This document shows positions 1 through 5,328 of a stretch of DNA of 15,312 nucleotides, piece after piece. The stretch is taken from the NCBI GenBank assembly GCA_030602105.1, contig JAUWAK010000019.1, forward strand, positions 1-15,312. Direction: 5' to 3'. Every line of letters starts with the position of its first letter. The first letter of the stretch is position 1. Origin of the DNA: Candidatus Aerophobota bacterium. GTDB taxonomy: Bacteria; Aerophobota; Aerophobia; Aerophobales; AE-B3A. The notes beneath the pieces are model-generated. The model searched no databases. It saw nothing but the letters and a program-made list of their open reading frames with translations, and was not told where the DNA came from. The position numbers were made by a program, and so were the translations under genes.

Positions 1-92
1 GTAAGCTCGGCAGGCCAGCTACCGCTTTTCTTTGCGGCCCGCACCTTTGCGCCCCATCCTTTCGAATGGTTTGCCCTTTCGGCTTTCTTGTC
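1..92 (-). promoter_or_regulatory. Class I cyclic-di-GMP (GEMM-I) riboswitch
   Basis: Read on the minus strand, this segment matches the GEMM-I aptamer closely. The core GGGCAAACC lies at 68-76. A P2 hairpin, CCATTC-GAAA-GGATGG with a GNRA loop, spans 54-69. The conserved GCGCAAAGG is at 44-52, a GC-rich P3 arm follows, and GGTAGCTGGCCTGCCG at 8-23 corresponds to the family's GGTAGCCGGGTTGCCG. The GGGCAAACCATTCGAAAG stretch is the same as I recall in the Vibrio Vc2 aptamer. The family binds c-di-GMP in the 5' leader of genes for motility, surface structures or second-messenger turnover. The expression platform and the regulated gene lie beyond position 1, so whether it is an ON or OFF switch cannot be seen. 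A promoter is correctly placed upstream at 113-141. Confidence 0.92.
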
Positions 93-112
93 CTTACTCC
101 AACGACACTATA

Positions 113-141
113 ATACTAGTACATCCTACCATAGATGTCAA
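113..141 (-). promoter_or_regulatory. Sigma70-type promoter for the riboswitch transcript
   Basis: On the minus strand TTGACA (136-141) is followed after exactly 17 bp by TAGTAT (113-118). The predicted start is near 106, leaving a leader of about 15 nt before the GEMM-I aptamer. Position and quality fit transcription of the riboswitch and the gene off the left edge. Confidence 0.8.
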
Positions 142-328
142 GGCTCAAGTAGACTAGATAATCTTCCTGACGTAGCAATCTCGTCAACCCCTGCTAAATG
201 CGCTTTTTCCGATTTCCTGAGCATCGTGTCAAGCCGGAGGTTAACGAATTATGGGATAAGGATGCGCGACCTTTCCTGATATTCCAGTAAATCCCACAAA
301 AAAACTCAGCTTTTGCAGGCGAGAGCGT
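142..328. other. Non-coding stretch with no clear feature
   Basis: This lies between the riboswitch promoter and the stop of the 329-844 gene. A short open frame crosses it on the plus strand but overlaps the riboswitch promoter and looks accidental. On the minus strand seven T residues (298-304) follow the 329-844 stop, but the preceding sequence forms only a poor hairpin, so a terminator is uncertain. Confidence 0.4.
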
Positions 329-844
329 TCATAGTAGTCGATAAGCTATTTCTGCTTGTCTCGGAGGGAAATCCATGCTGGCTAGCCCCATCTCCTTCAA
401 GGTTGAAGCTGAGCTTTTCAGCCGATCCTTCCCGAAATTAGCTCCCAAATATTTCTTAGTATTCTCCCAGCTTAGCTTCCCTTCTCTTTTCCCGACTTCG
501 GCAAAGACTACCAAAAGTAAAAACAGCCTAACTTCATCTGCCGACAAGTTCTTGTATAGATCTCGCCTTGCCAGAAAAGCCCTGAGTAAACCTCGTTTGT
601 CTACTACCACGGGTTTTCCTTTCGCCAACCATTTTTTTTGAGAGATCATTTTGTCATCTAGATCTACACTGAGAATTGACCTGGCTCGACAGTCAACTAC
701 TACGAATTTTTCAAAGGAGAGAAATTCAGGACCACTGTTTATCTTTGCGTCAACCAGGAACTTCCCCGGAAAAGAACAATAGAACAAGGGCCTTTGCCCT
801 CCTACCGGGACACGGGAGTACTTCAACTCCAACAGCCTTACCAT
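329..844 (-). CDS. Hypothetical protein, possible C-terminal winged-helix module
   Basis: I do not recognise this protein of about 171 residues. The N-terminal half is beta-rich (hydrophobic and aromatic strands such as FYCSFPGKFLVDAKI and FEKFVVVDCRA). The C-terminal half is helical and basic, with a spacing (LSADEVRLFLLLVVFAEVG, then SWENTKKYLGANFGKDRLKSSASTLKEMGL) that would suit a winged-helix or small DNA-binding module; that is inference only. No signal peptide or membrane segment is evident. The start is uncertain: ATG at 844 is chosen, but it has no Shine-Dalgarno sequence, and an in-frame TTG at 868 has none either. That TTG is part of a TTGACA hexamer lying 17 bp upstream of TATGGT, which looks more like a promoter than coding sequence; if so the message is leaderless or the true start is further in. 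It sits alone between a riboswitch transcript and a divergent regulator. Confidence 0.55.
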   Translation of the reverse strand: MVRLLELKYSRVPVGGQRPLFYCSFPGKFLVDAKINSGPEFLSFEKFVVVDCRARSILSVDLDDKMISQKKWLAKGKPVVVDKRGLLRAFLARRDLYKNLSADEVRLFLLLVVFAEVGKREGKLSWENTKKYLGANFGKDRLKSSASTLKEMGLASMDFPPRQAEIAYRLL

Positions 845-868
845 AGGATATATAGAATAATTTGTCAA

Positions 869-1062
869 GTTTGACTAGGAGGGATAATCTATTTACAGCT
901 CCATGAATTAGTATATACGGGTTTCTTCAAAATGGTATCAGGAGCCGGCTCGGTTATCAAAAAGCTCAATTTAAAGTGACTTTCAGGGAAGCTGCCAAAA
1001 GATAGCTTTGGTGCGGTCATTCAGCTCTGGCAAGGGCAGCCAGACAGAGTTGGTACATGGAC
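869..1062. other. Divergent intergenic region
   Basis: This separates the minus-strand 329-844 gene from the plus-strand HTH-cupin gene and has no convincing ORF. The perfect inverted repeat GTCAAGTTTGAC (864-875) contains halves of opposing TTGAC hexamers at the start of the minus-strand gene. A second hairpin, TCTGGC-AAGGGCA-GCCAGA (1026-1044), lies about 20 bp upstream of the -35 of the HTH-cupin promoter and could be an operator. Neither has a T-tract, so neither reads as a terminator. Confidence 0.4.
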
Positions 1063-1091
1063 TTGACAGGTGAAACGCATTAAGCTATAAT
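1063..1091 (+). promoter_or_regulatory. Perfect-consensus sigma70 promoter for the HTH-cupin gene
   Basis: TTGACA (1063-1068), a 17-bp spacer and TATAAT (1086-1091) match both consensus hexamers exactly. The predicted start near 1098 gives a leader of about 58 nt before the ATG at 1157. A promoter this strong in front of a regulator gene suggests that output is limited by repression, probably by the gene's own product. Confidence 0.85.
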
Positions 1092-1128
1092 GTACATATG
1101 TAGTAAAGGGGTCGCGGTGCAGTGACCG

Positions 1129-1145
1129 TTAATCTTTCAGATTAA
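1129..1145 (+). promoter_or_regulatory. 7-bp palindrome overlapping the HTH-cupin SD (operator or RNA hairpin)
   Basis: TTAATCTTTCAGATTAA is a perfect 7-bp inverted repeat around a 3-nt centre. Its right arm ends in the first A residues of the SD AAGGTGG (1144-1150), 12 nt before the ATG. As DNA it could be an autoregulatory operator for an XRE dimer; as RNA it could partly mask the ribosome site. The sequence does not decide between them. Confidence 0.45.
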
Positions 1146-1156
1146 GGTGGAAAACG

Positions 1157-1723
1157 ATGAAAGAAGAACGCCAGATAGATTGTTGCTTAGGTTTGCAGAT
1201 TAGAAGACAAAGACAACAAACAGGTAAAACCCTCACTGAGGCTGCACAGGCGATAGGAATAAGTCCGAGTCTTCTGAGCCAAATTGAGAGAGGAATTGTA
1301 AACCCATCCATAAGTACTCTTCGCGCTATTGCTGATTATCTTAAGACCTTCATAGGGGTTCTGTTGGGAGAGAGAATAACCGAGGAGCATGTCCAGGTTG
1401 TGAGGAAGAATGAGAGAGCCCGCTCTGCAGCGAGGGCAAAAGGGTTGAGATTCTGGACCCTACCTCCGAGCAACTCTAAACTCAGCTTCTCGTATCGTGA
1501 ATATGAACCCGGATTTTCTACAGGTAATAAACCACATCAACACGAAGGAGAAGAGTGCCTCTTTGTTCTGAAAGGGAAACTTGAGATGACCGTAGCTGAC
1601 AAAAAGTTCATCTTGGAGCAAGGTGATTTTATTTGGTTTTTCTCAACCGTTCCCCACAGGTCAAGAAATCTGGCTAAGGAAAAATCTACTGCTATCTTGG
1701 CAAGTGCTCCATCGGGGACTTGA
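1157..1723 (+). CDS. XRE-family transcriptional regulator with C-terminal cupin sensor domain
   Basis: This 188-residue cytoplasmic regulator has two domains. Residues about 11-71 form an XRE/Cro-CI helix-turn-helix, with the recognition region SPSLLSQIERGIVNPSISTL. Residues about 98-185 form a small cupin barrel: motif 1 is HQHEGEE (His127, His129, Glu133) and motif 2 is GDFIWFFSTVPHRSRN (His167), so the usual metal or ligand residues are present. The family typically controls amino-acid, polyamine, alcohol or redox metabolism by sensing a small ligand in the cupin; the ligand here cannot be read. The ATG is fixed by AAGGTGG six bases upstream and by the consensus promoter at 1063-1091. The protein has the normal length and ending for the family. 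A second HTH gene follows 135 nt downstream on the same strand without a visible promoter, so the two may share a transcript. Confidence 0.9.
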   Translation: MKEERQIDCCLGLQIRRQRQQTGKTLTEAAQAIGISPSLLSQIERGIVNPSISTLRAIADYLKTFIGVLLGERITEEHVQVVRKNERARSAARAKGLRFWTLPPSNSKLSFSYREYEPGFSTGNKPHQHEGEECLFVLKGKLEMTVADKKFILEQGDFIWFFSTVPHRSRNLAKEKSTAILASAPSGT

Positions 1724-1803
1724 TGAAAACTATTGGGTTCAGCCGCTGGAGGAGATTGAGGTAGCTTTTGACCCAATTCTCCAGAATAAGCTGAACACCT
1801 GTT

Positions 1804-1829
1804 TGGGGATGCTGTAGCGAGTTTCCCCA
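1804..1829 (+). other. Hairpin between the two HTH regulator genes
   Basis: TGGGGA (1804-1809) and TCCCCA (1824-1829) form a 6-bp stem with a 14-nt loop, about 30 nt upstream of the next gene's ATG. No U-tract follows, so it is not a classical terminator; it could modulate read-through or mRNA stability. The flanking sequence 1724-1858 shows no promoter that I can recognise. Confidence 0.3.
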
Positions 1830-1858
1830 CCAAATCTTGAATAGTTAGAGGAGGAGAA

Positions 1859-2224
1859 ATGATGATCGAAACAGTGGGGAGAAGACTTCGGAAGATAAGG
1901 AAAAACCTGGAATTAACCCAGAAGGAGTTTGCCCAAAAAGTGCCGGGCAAAGTAGATTACACCTATATAGGAAAAATAGAAAGGGGAGAGCAATATCCCT
2001 CCCTTAAAATGCTGGAGAAGATAGGAAAAGCTTTCTCGGTACCCCTGGGGTACTTCTTTGAGGATCATAAGTTCTTGCGTTCGCTCAATCTTTTGCCCAG
2101 CGAGATAAAGAACTTGATTCAGGATAAAGAGAGGCAGGATCTATTGAGGCTGAGCCAGAGATTAAGCAAGCGAGACCTGAGCTTGGTTACGCAAATAATT
2201 AGTATCCTCGCTCAGGCATCCTAG
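1859..2224 (+). CDS. Small XRE-family helix-turn-helix protein
   Basis: This 121-residue protein has an XRE/Cro-CI domain at about residues 7-66: VGRRLRKIRKNLELTQKEFA, a recognition helix around VDYTYIGKIERGEQYPSLKML, and the common boundary motif VPLGYFFED. The C-terminal 50 residues are charged and probably helical (LLPSEIKNLIQDKERQDLLRL), likely for dimerisation or partner binding; there is no cupin, peptidase or membrane segment. GAGGAGG just upstream supports the start; ATG ATG at 1859 and 1862 are both possible. It lies downstream of the HTH-cupin regulator and converges with the MazF gene, 76 nt apart. That gap holds an imperfect inverted repeat (ACCGC at 2235-2239, GCGGT at 2251-2255) without a T-tract. 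The target is unknown; control of the neighbouring regulator or the toxin-antitoxin pair is only a guess from position. Confidence 0.85.
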   Translation: MMIETVGRRLRKIRKNLELTQKEFAQKVPGKVDYTYIGKIERGEQYPSLKMLEKIGKAFSVPLGYFFEDHKFLRSLNLLPSEIKNLIQDKERQDLLRLSQRLSKRDLSLVTQIISILAQAS

Positions 2225-2300
2225 CTCAGGGAAAACCGCTAGCAGATCTCGCGGTAGGAAATGCAGCTACTAGATATACAAGGAGGAACAAGGGAAAGGC

Positions 2301-2645
2301 TTAGGTAATGCCAAGATGAATTAGAAGCGCCTGCTCTACGTCTTTTAACCTTTCGGAAGACAGGCTACCTACGAAGTTAGCCAATCTCTTCTTATCTACG
2401 GTACGAATTTGGTTGCATTTTACCTTCGAATCCTTAGGTAGATTCGTTTCTTCTCTTGGAAGAAAAACCTCAAAAGGGTAGACTCTTTCTGTCTTTGAGG
2501 TAATAGGAAGAACAGTTACAGTATCAGCAAGTAGATTGTTTCGATCATTAGAAACTACCAATGCAGGCCTCTTCTTTCCCATTTCGTGGCCCATTACCGG
2601 ATCTAATGAGACAAACCAAATCTGGCCTCTGCTAGGAAAATCCAT
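2301..2645 (-). CDS. mazF: MazF/PemK-family endoribonuclease toxin
   Basis: This 114-residue protein has the full MazF/PemK pattern: SRGQIWFVSLDP at the N-terminus, the catalytic-Arg segment KKRPALVVSND (Arg26), LPITSK (Thr49), YPFEV, and CNQIRTVDKKRL followed by G-LS-E and the C-terminal helix ending in HLG. MazF enzymes cut single-stranded mRNA at short specific sequences and stop translation; the cut site cannot be read from sequence. Length is normal and all key positions are kept, so it is probably active. Its ATG begins one base after the TAG of the upstream antitoxin gene, the usual translationally coupled antitoxin-first order. It converges with the small HTH gene on the other strand. 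Confidence 0.94.
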   Translation of the reverse strand: MDFPSRGQIWFVSLDPVMGHEMGKKRPALVVSNDRNNLLADTVTVLPITSKTERVYPFEVFLPREETNLPKDSKVKCNQIRTVDKKRLANFVGSLSSERLKDVEQALLIHLGIT

Positions 2646-2646
2646 G

Positions 2647-2868
2647 CTATTTCCAACCCTCTAAAGTAATCTTTTCCCACTCTTTATCAATCCTTTTCTC
2701 TTCCTCTTTTGTAGCTTTATAGCCTTCCACCAAAAGTCTATCCAACTTTTCCCTCTCTATTCTTTCCAGCTTCTCCTTTAAGGCTTCAGCGATAAAACGG
2801 CTCTTATTAGGAAGGTCTTTCATCTCCCGAATTACCTCATCGGGTAGAGTAATATTGACTCTCTTCAT
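2647..2868 (-). CDS. mazE: Ribbon-helix-helix antitoxin paired with MazF
   Basis: This 73-residue protein starts with a ribbon-helix-helix fold: beta strand KRVNITLPDEV, then helices IREMKDL and KSRFIAEALKEKLERIERE. A highly charged tail, rich in Glu and Lys and ending in EKITLEGWK, is the expected toxin-wrapping segment. This is the MazE-like/CopG-type antitoxin common next to MazF; it is not the AbrB-fold MazE of E. coli, so the gene symbol is by role. ATG at 2868 is chosen because AGGAGG lies eight bases upstream; a GTG at 2877 sits inside that SD and is rejected. The antitoxin and complex usually repress their own promoter, seen here at 2889-2917 with an octamer repeat nearby. Confidence 0.88.
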   Translation of the reverse strand: MKRVNITLPDEVIREMKDLPNKSRFIAEALKEKLERIEREKLDRLLVEGYKATKEEEKRIDKEWEKITLEGWK

Positions 2869-2888
2869 ACTTACCACCTCCTGTATTA

Positions 2889-2917
2889 ACTATACACCGA
2901 AAAACGTGCACTGTCAA
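2889..2917 (-). promoter_or_regulatory. Promoter of the antitoxin-toxin pair
   Basis: On the minus strand TTGACA (2912-2917), a 17-bp spacer and TATAGT (2889-2894) form a near-consensus promoter. The predicted start near 2882 leaves a leader of only about 14 nt, which holds the SD for the antitoxin ATG at 2868. Confidence 0.83.
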
Positions 2918-2981
2918 TATACTCCTCTTCTTGCTATCCCCGACTTTTTTACTCAAACCAAAAGCTATCATTCGACAGTGC
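2908..2981. repeat. 8-bp inverted octamer pair at the toxin-antitoxin promoter
   Basis: GCACTGTC (2908-2915) overlaps the -35 of the antitoxin promoter, and its exact reverse complement GACAGTGC lies at 2974-2981, 58 bp away. The first copy is joined to the palindrome GTGCAC (2906-2911). RHH antitoxins bind short paired sites, so these are candidate operators for autorepression; the spacing would need looping or cooperative binding. An 8-mer pair can also occur by chance. Confidence 0.4.
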
Positions 2982-3002
2982 CTGCTAAATCCATTTCATC
3001 AA

Positions 3003-3036
3003 CGGTGAATTTTCACGGGAGGGCAAATATTTACCG
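3003..3036. repeat. Two small palindromes after the phosphohexomutase gene
   Basis: GTGAATTTTCAC lies just downstream of the gene, and GGCAAATATTTACC overlaps its stop codon. Each is a short self-complementary element, about 20 bp apart centre to centre. Neither is followed by a T-tract on the minus strand. They may be 3'-end mRNA structure or protein sites; the evidence is slight. Confidence 0.25.
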
Positions 3037-4401
3037 TTTACTGCCGAATGGGAGTTTGTCTAGGGGGTCAATTTTCAGAACCTTCTCCATTCCCATACGG
3101 CAAAGATTCTCAGCCTCCTGCCTGGTTCTAGCCTCACTAATGATCCTTACCACTGGTTCGGTACCTGAGGGCCTGAGGTGAATCCATCCTTGGTCTAGCG
3201 TAATCTTAACCCCGTCCAGGAAATTGAATCTTGCCGCTCTAAATTGCTCTTTGAGATACTCCCGAGGTGGAGGAAAACCTTTTGGACGAATCTTGACCTT
3301 TCTCTTTACCATATAGTACCGGGGCAAGGAGGAAGCCAATAAGGAAAGCGATGATCCAGTTTGCGCTAGATAATTCAGAATGAGTGCCACTGCCGCGATT
3401 CCGTCCCGAGCGTACTGAACCTCAGGGACGATTACTCCCCCGTTCCCCTCCCCTCCTATGACTGCTTTCTCTTTTCTCATACATCGAGCCACATAGACAT
3501 CTCCCACCTTTGTTCTTCTCACCCGGGAGTCAAAATCAGCAGCTAAGTCATCCAGAGCCTGGGTTGTAGAAAGGTTAGTGACCACCAGCCCCTTCTTTTT
3601 GCCAAGGATAAACTTAGCAGCCAAAAGAAGAACATAGTCCTCTGGCAGGATATCCCCTTTTTCAGTGACCAAACCCACCCTATCTGCATCGGCATCGTGC
3701 GATATGCCTATATCGGCCTTCTCGGACTCAACTATTTGAGAAAGCTCTCTCAAATTGGATCTGGTGGGCTCGGGTGGATGGGCAAAGTAACCATGAGGCT
3801 CACAGTTAATCTTGACCACTTCACATCCTAACCTTCGAAGAAGCTCAGGGGTAATAAGAGCCCCGGCACCATTACAACCATCAATAACCACCTTGAAGTG
3901 ACGATCCCGAATTTCTTGCTGGTCCACCAGAGGCAGAATCTTCTTCAAATGATTCTCTATAGCCGAGTCCTCCCGCCGCACTTTCCCTATGTGGTCCCAA
4001 CTCACCCTTTTTATTCTTCTCTCGGTGATTCCGAGAACCTTCTGAATTTGCTCCGGGTAAAGAAATAGACCATCGGGACGAACAAATTTTAGAGCGTTCC
4101 ACTGCGCCGGATTATGACTCCCGGTGATAGCAATTCCTCCCTTTGCTTCAAGACCTGTTACCATGAGCTGAAGAGAGGGCGTGGGACAGATGCCTAGATC
4201 CACGACTTCGCATCCAGTGGAAAGAAGACCGGCAAAAATAGCGTACCTGAACATCTCGTTTGAGGGTCGAGTGTCTGAACCAACTACCACCAGACCACCT
4301 GCCAAGAATTGACCGAAAGCAGCAGCGAACTTAGCTACCAGCTCAGGATCAAGATCCTCTCCAACTATCCCTCTCACCCCTGAAACACCAATCATCAACA
4401 A
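3031..4401 (-). CDS. glmM: Phosphohexomutase of the phosphoglucosamine/phosphomannomutase family
   Basis: This is a full-length, 456-residue alpha-D-phosphohexomutase (COG1109 type). The visible sites are the N-terminal SGVRGIVG; the phosphoserine loop AITGSHNPAQWN (Ser95); the metal loop DADADR (236-241); the sugar loop GGEGNGGVI (317-325); and the phosphate-binding RPSGTEPVVRI (410-420). These enzymes interconvert hexose 6- and 1-phosphates; as GlmM it would make glucosamine-1-phosphate for UDP-GlcNAc and peptidoglycan. GGEGNGG instead of the GGEQSGH of typical bacterial GlmM, and TGSHNP instead of SASHNP, resemble archaeal GlmM and PMM/PGM enzymes, so the substrate is uncertain and the symbol is tentative. 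TTG at 4401 is chosen because GGAGG (4408-4412) lies six bases upstream; an ATG at 4395 is the alternative. It follows rnc by 16 nt and is the last gene of the long run; no terminator is evident after it. Confidence 0.85.
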   Translation of the reverse strand: MLMIGVSGVRGIVGEDLDPELVAKFAAAFGQFLAGGLVVVGSDTRPSNEMFRYAIFAGLLSTGCEVVDLGICPTPSLQLMVTGLEAKGGIAITGSHNPAQWNALKFVRPDGLFLYPEQIQKVLGITERRIKRVSWDHIGKVRREDSAIENHLKKILPLVDQQEIRDRHFKVVIDGCNGAGALITPELLRRLGCEVVKINCEPHGYFAHPPEPTRSNLRELSQIVESEKADIGISHDADADRVGLVTEKGDILPEDYVLLLAAKFILGKKKGLVVTNLSTTQALDDLAADFDSRVRRTKVGDVYVARCMRKEKAVIGGEGNGGVIVPEVQYARDGIAAVALILNYLAQTGSSLSLLASSLPRYYMVKRKVKIRPKGFPPPREYLKEQFRAARFNFLDGVKITLDQGWIHLRPSGTEPVVRIISEARTRQEAENLCRMGMEKVLKIDPLDKLPFGSKR

Positions 4402-4417
4402 GATGATCCTCCATTCA

Positions 4418-5137
4418 TCATTTTTTCTGAGCAGGCCCCTCAGTAGTTCCTATCCTCTTCCAGGCCAATCGAGCTGCCATCATCTCCGCTTTTTTCTTAC
4501 TGAGCCCCCATCCTTTCCCCATGACTTTTCCCCTAATTTCAACTTCTACCCTGAATTTTTTCTGGTGATCCGGTCCGGCCTCCTGCACCACTTTGTAGCG
4601 GGGCAGGGACTTGTATTTAGACTGAACGTACTCCTGCAGGTACGATTTGAAATCGTTTATCTCATGCATCTTCCCTTTTTGCAGGAGCAGGAATGGCAGG
4701 ACAAGCTGCTGACTGCCCAGAAGGCCTTTGTCCAGGTAAACAGCTCCGATCATAGCCTCATAGGCGTCCGCCAACAAAGTATCCTGAGACTGTATCCCCT
4801 CCTGGTCCTTAGCAATCAGCAGATATTTCCCCATCCCAATCTCCCGAGCATAGTTGGAAAGGGATCCTTTTGAAACCAACTTGGAGCGCAATTTTGAAAG
4901 CTGCCCCTCCGATAGCTCAGAATACTCCCGAAACAGATACTCTGCTGTAATGAGCTCCAAAACTGCATCACCTAGGAATTCCAGTCTTTCGTAGTTAAAG
5001 AAACCTTTTTTCCCCTTGGGCTGGGCATACGAGGAGTGAGTCAAGGCTTGATTGAGAAGGCCAAGATTCTTAAACCTAATACTCAGGCGGGCTTCGAGCT
5101 GTCCCAGTTTTCTTCTTCTCCCCGGGGTTATTTGCAT
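4418..5137 (-). CDS. rnc: Ribonuclease III
   Basis: RNase III cuts double-stranded RNA, including rRNA precursors. From the ATG at 5137 it has 239 residues, the normal length. The catalytic domain carries the signature ERLEFLGDA (Glu50, Glu53, Asp57) and DAYEA (Asp124, Glu127), matching all acidic residues of the E. coli enzyme. A dsRNA-binding domain occupies about 162-229, from DFKSYLQEYVQ to KKKAEMMAARLAW. The frame stays open upstream to a TTG at 5332 that overlaps the fabF stop, which would add 65 residues. I reject it because the extra residues resemble nothing in the family, TTG is weak, and that DNA folds into a large hairpin (5163-5304). AAGG about nine bases before the ATG can serve as SD. 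It lies between fabF and the phosphohexomutase gene; fab-rnc linkage is common in bacteria. Confidence 0.93.
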   Translation of the reverse strand: MQITPGRRRKLGQLEARLSIRFKNLGLLNQALTHSSYAQPKGKKGFFNYERLEFLGDAVLELITAEYLFREYSELSEGQLSKLRSKLVSKGSLSNYAREIGMGKYLLIAKDQEGIQSQDTLLADAYEAMIGAVYLDKGLLGSQQLVLPFLLLQKGKMHEINDFKSYLQEYVQSKYKSLPRYKVVQEAGPDHQKKFRVEVEIRGKVMGKGWGLSKKKAEMMAARLAWKRIGTTEGPAQKK

Positions 5138-5162
5138 TTCACTAGACCTTGAGTTCAGTAAT

Positions 5163-5304
5163 CTCGCCGGTACCCTCACTACAACACTCGGGAGACTTTT
5201 CCCTTGAGAAGATGCGACTTGCGCTCCTGCGAGGGTAAGAGGCGAGAAGAACTTTTGAATTTCACAGGAAAGACGTAGTTTGCTCAAGACATAGTGAGGG
5301 CGAG
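5163..5304 (-). promoter_or_regulatory. Long structured leader before rnc, candidate RNase III autoregulation site
   Basis: Between the fabF stop and the likely rnc ATG, nested inverted repeats appear in the minus-strand RNA. Outer helix: 5292-5304 (TAGTGAGGGCGAG on plus) pairs with CTCGCC (5163-5168) and CTCACTA (5175-5181), giving 13 bp with a 6-nt bulge. Middle helix: CTTGAG (5203-5208) with CTCAAG (5283-5288). Inner helix: TCCTGCG (5225-5231) with CACAGGA (5263-5269), including one G-U pair. Known biology: RNase III of E. coli cuts a hairpin in its own 5' leader and so lowers its mRNA. The position here fits that role; the cutting is inference, and the fold was found by eye. Confidence 0.55.
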
Positions 5305-5328
5305 TTTTGCCGATGGGAAAATTCGAGC

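Noticed and set aside
1740..1817. Protein-like frame right after the HTH-cupin stop
   Set aside because: The residues look plausible, but the cupin protein already ends at its normal place and no start with SD opens the frame. A remnant cannot be excluded.
1537..1950. 137-codon minus-strand frame across the two HTH genes
   Set aside because: It is antisense to the cupin part and to the next gene's start; no domain or SD.
2280..2286. Orphan AAGGAGG on the plus strand between the small HTH gene and mazF
   Set aside because: No start codon lies at usable distance; the ATG at 2313 gives only two further codons before a stop.
189..2990. Ten-base word CCTGCTAAAT near 190 and near 2981 as a dispersed repeat
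   Set aside because: Only two copies, no shared flanks or gene context; chance is enough.
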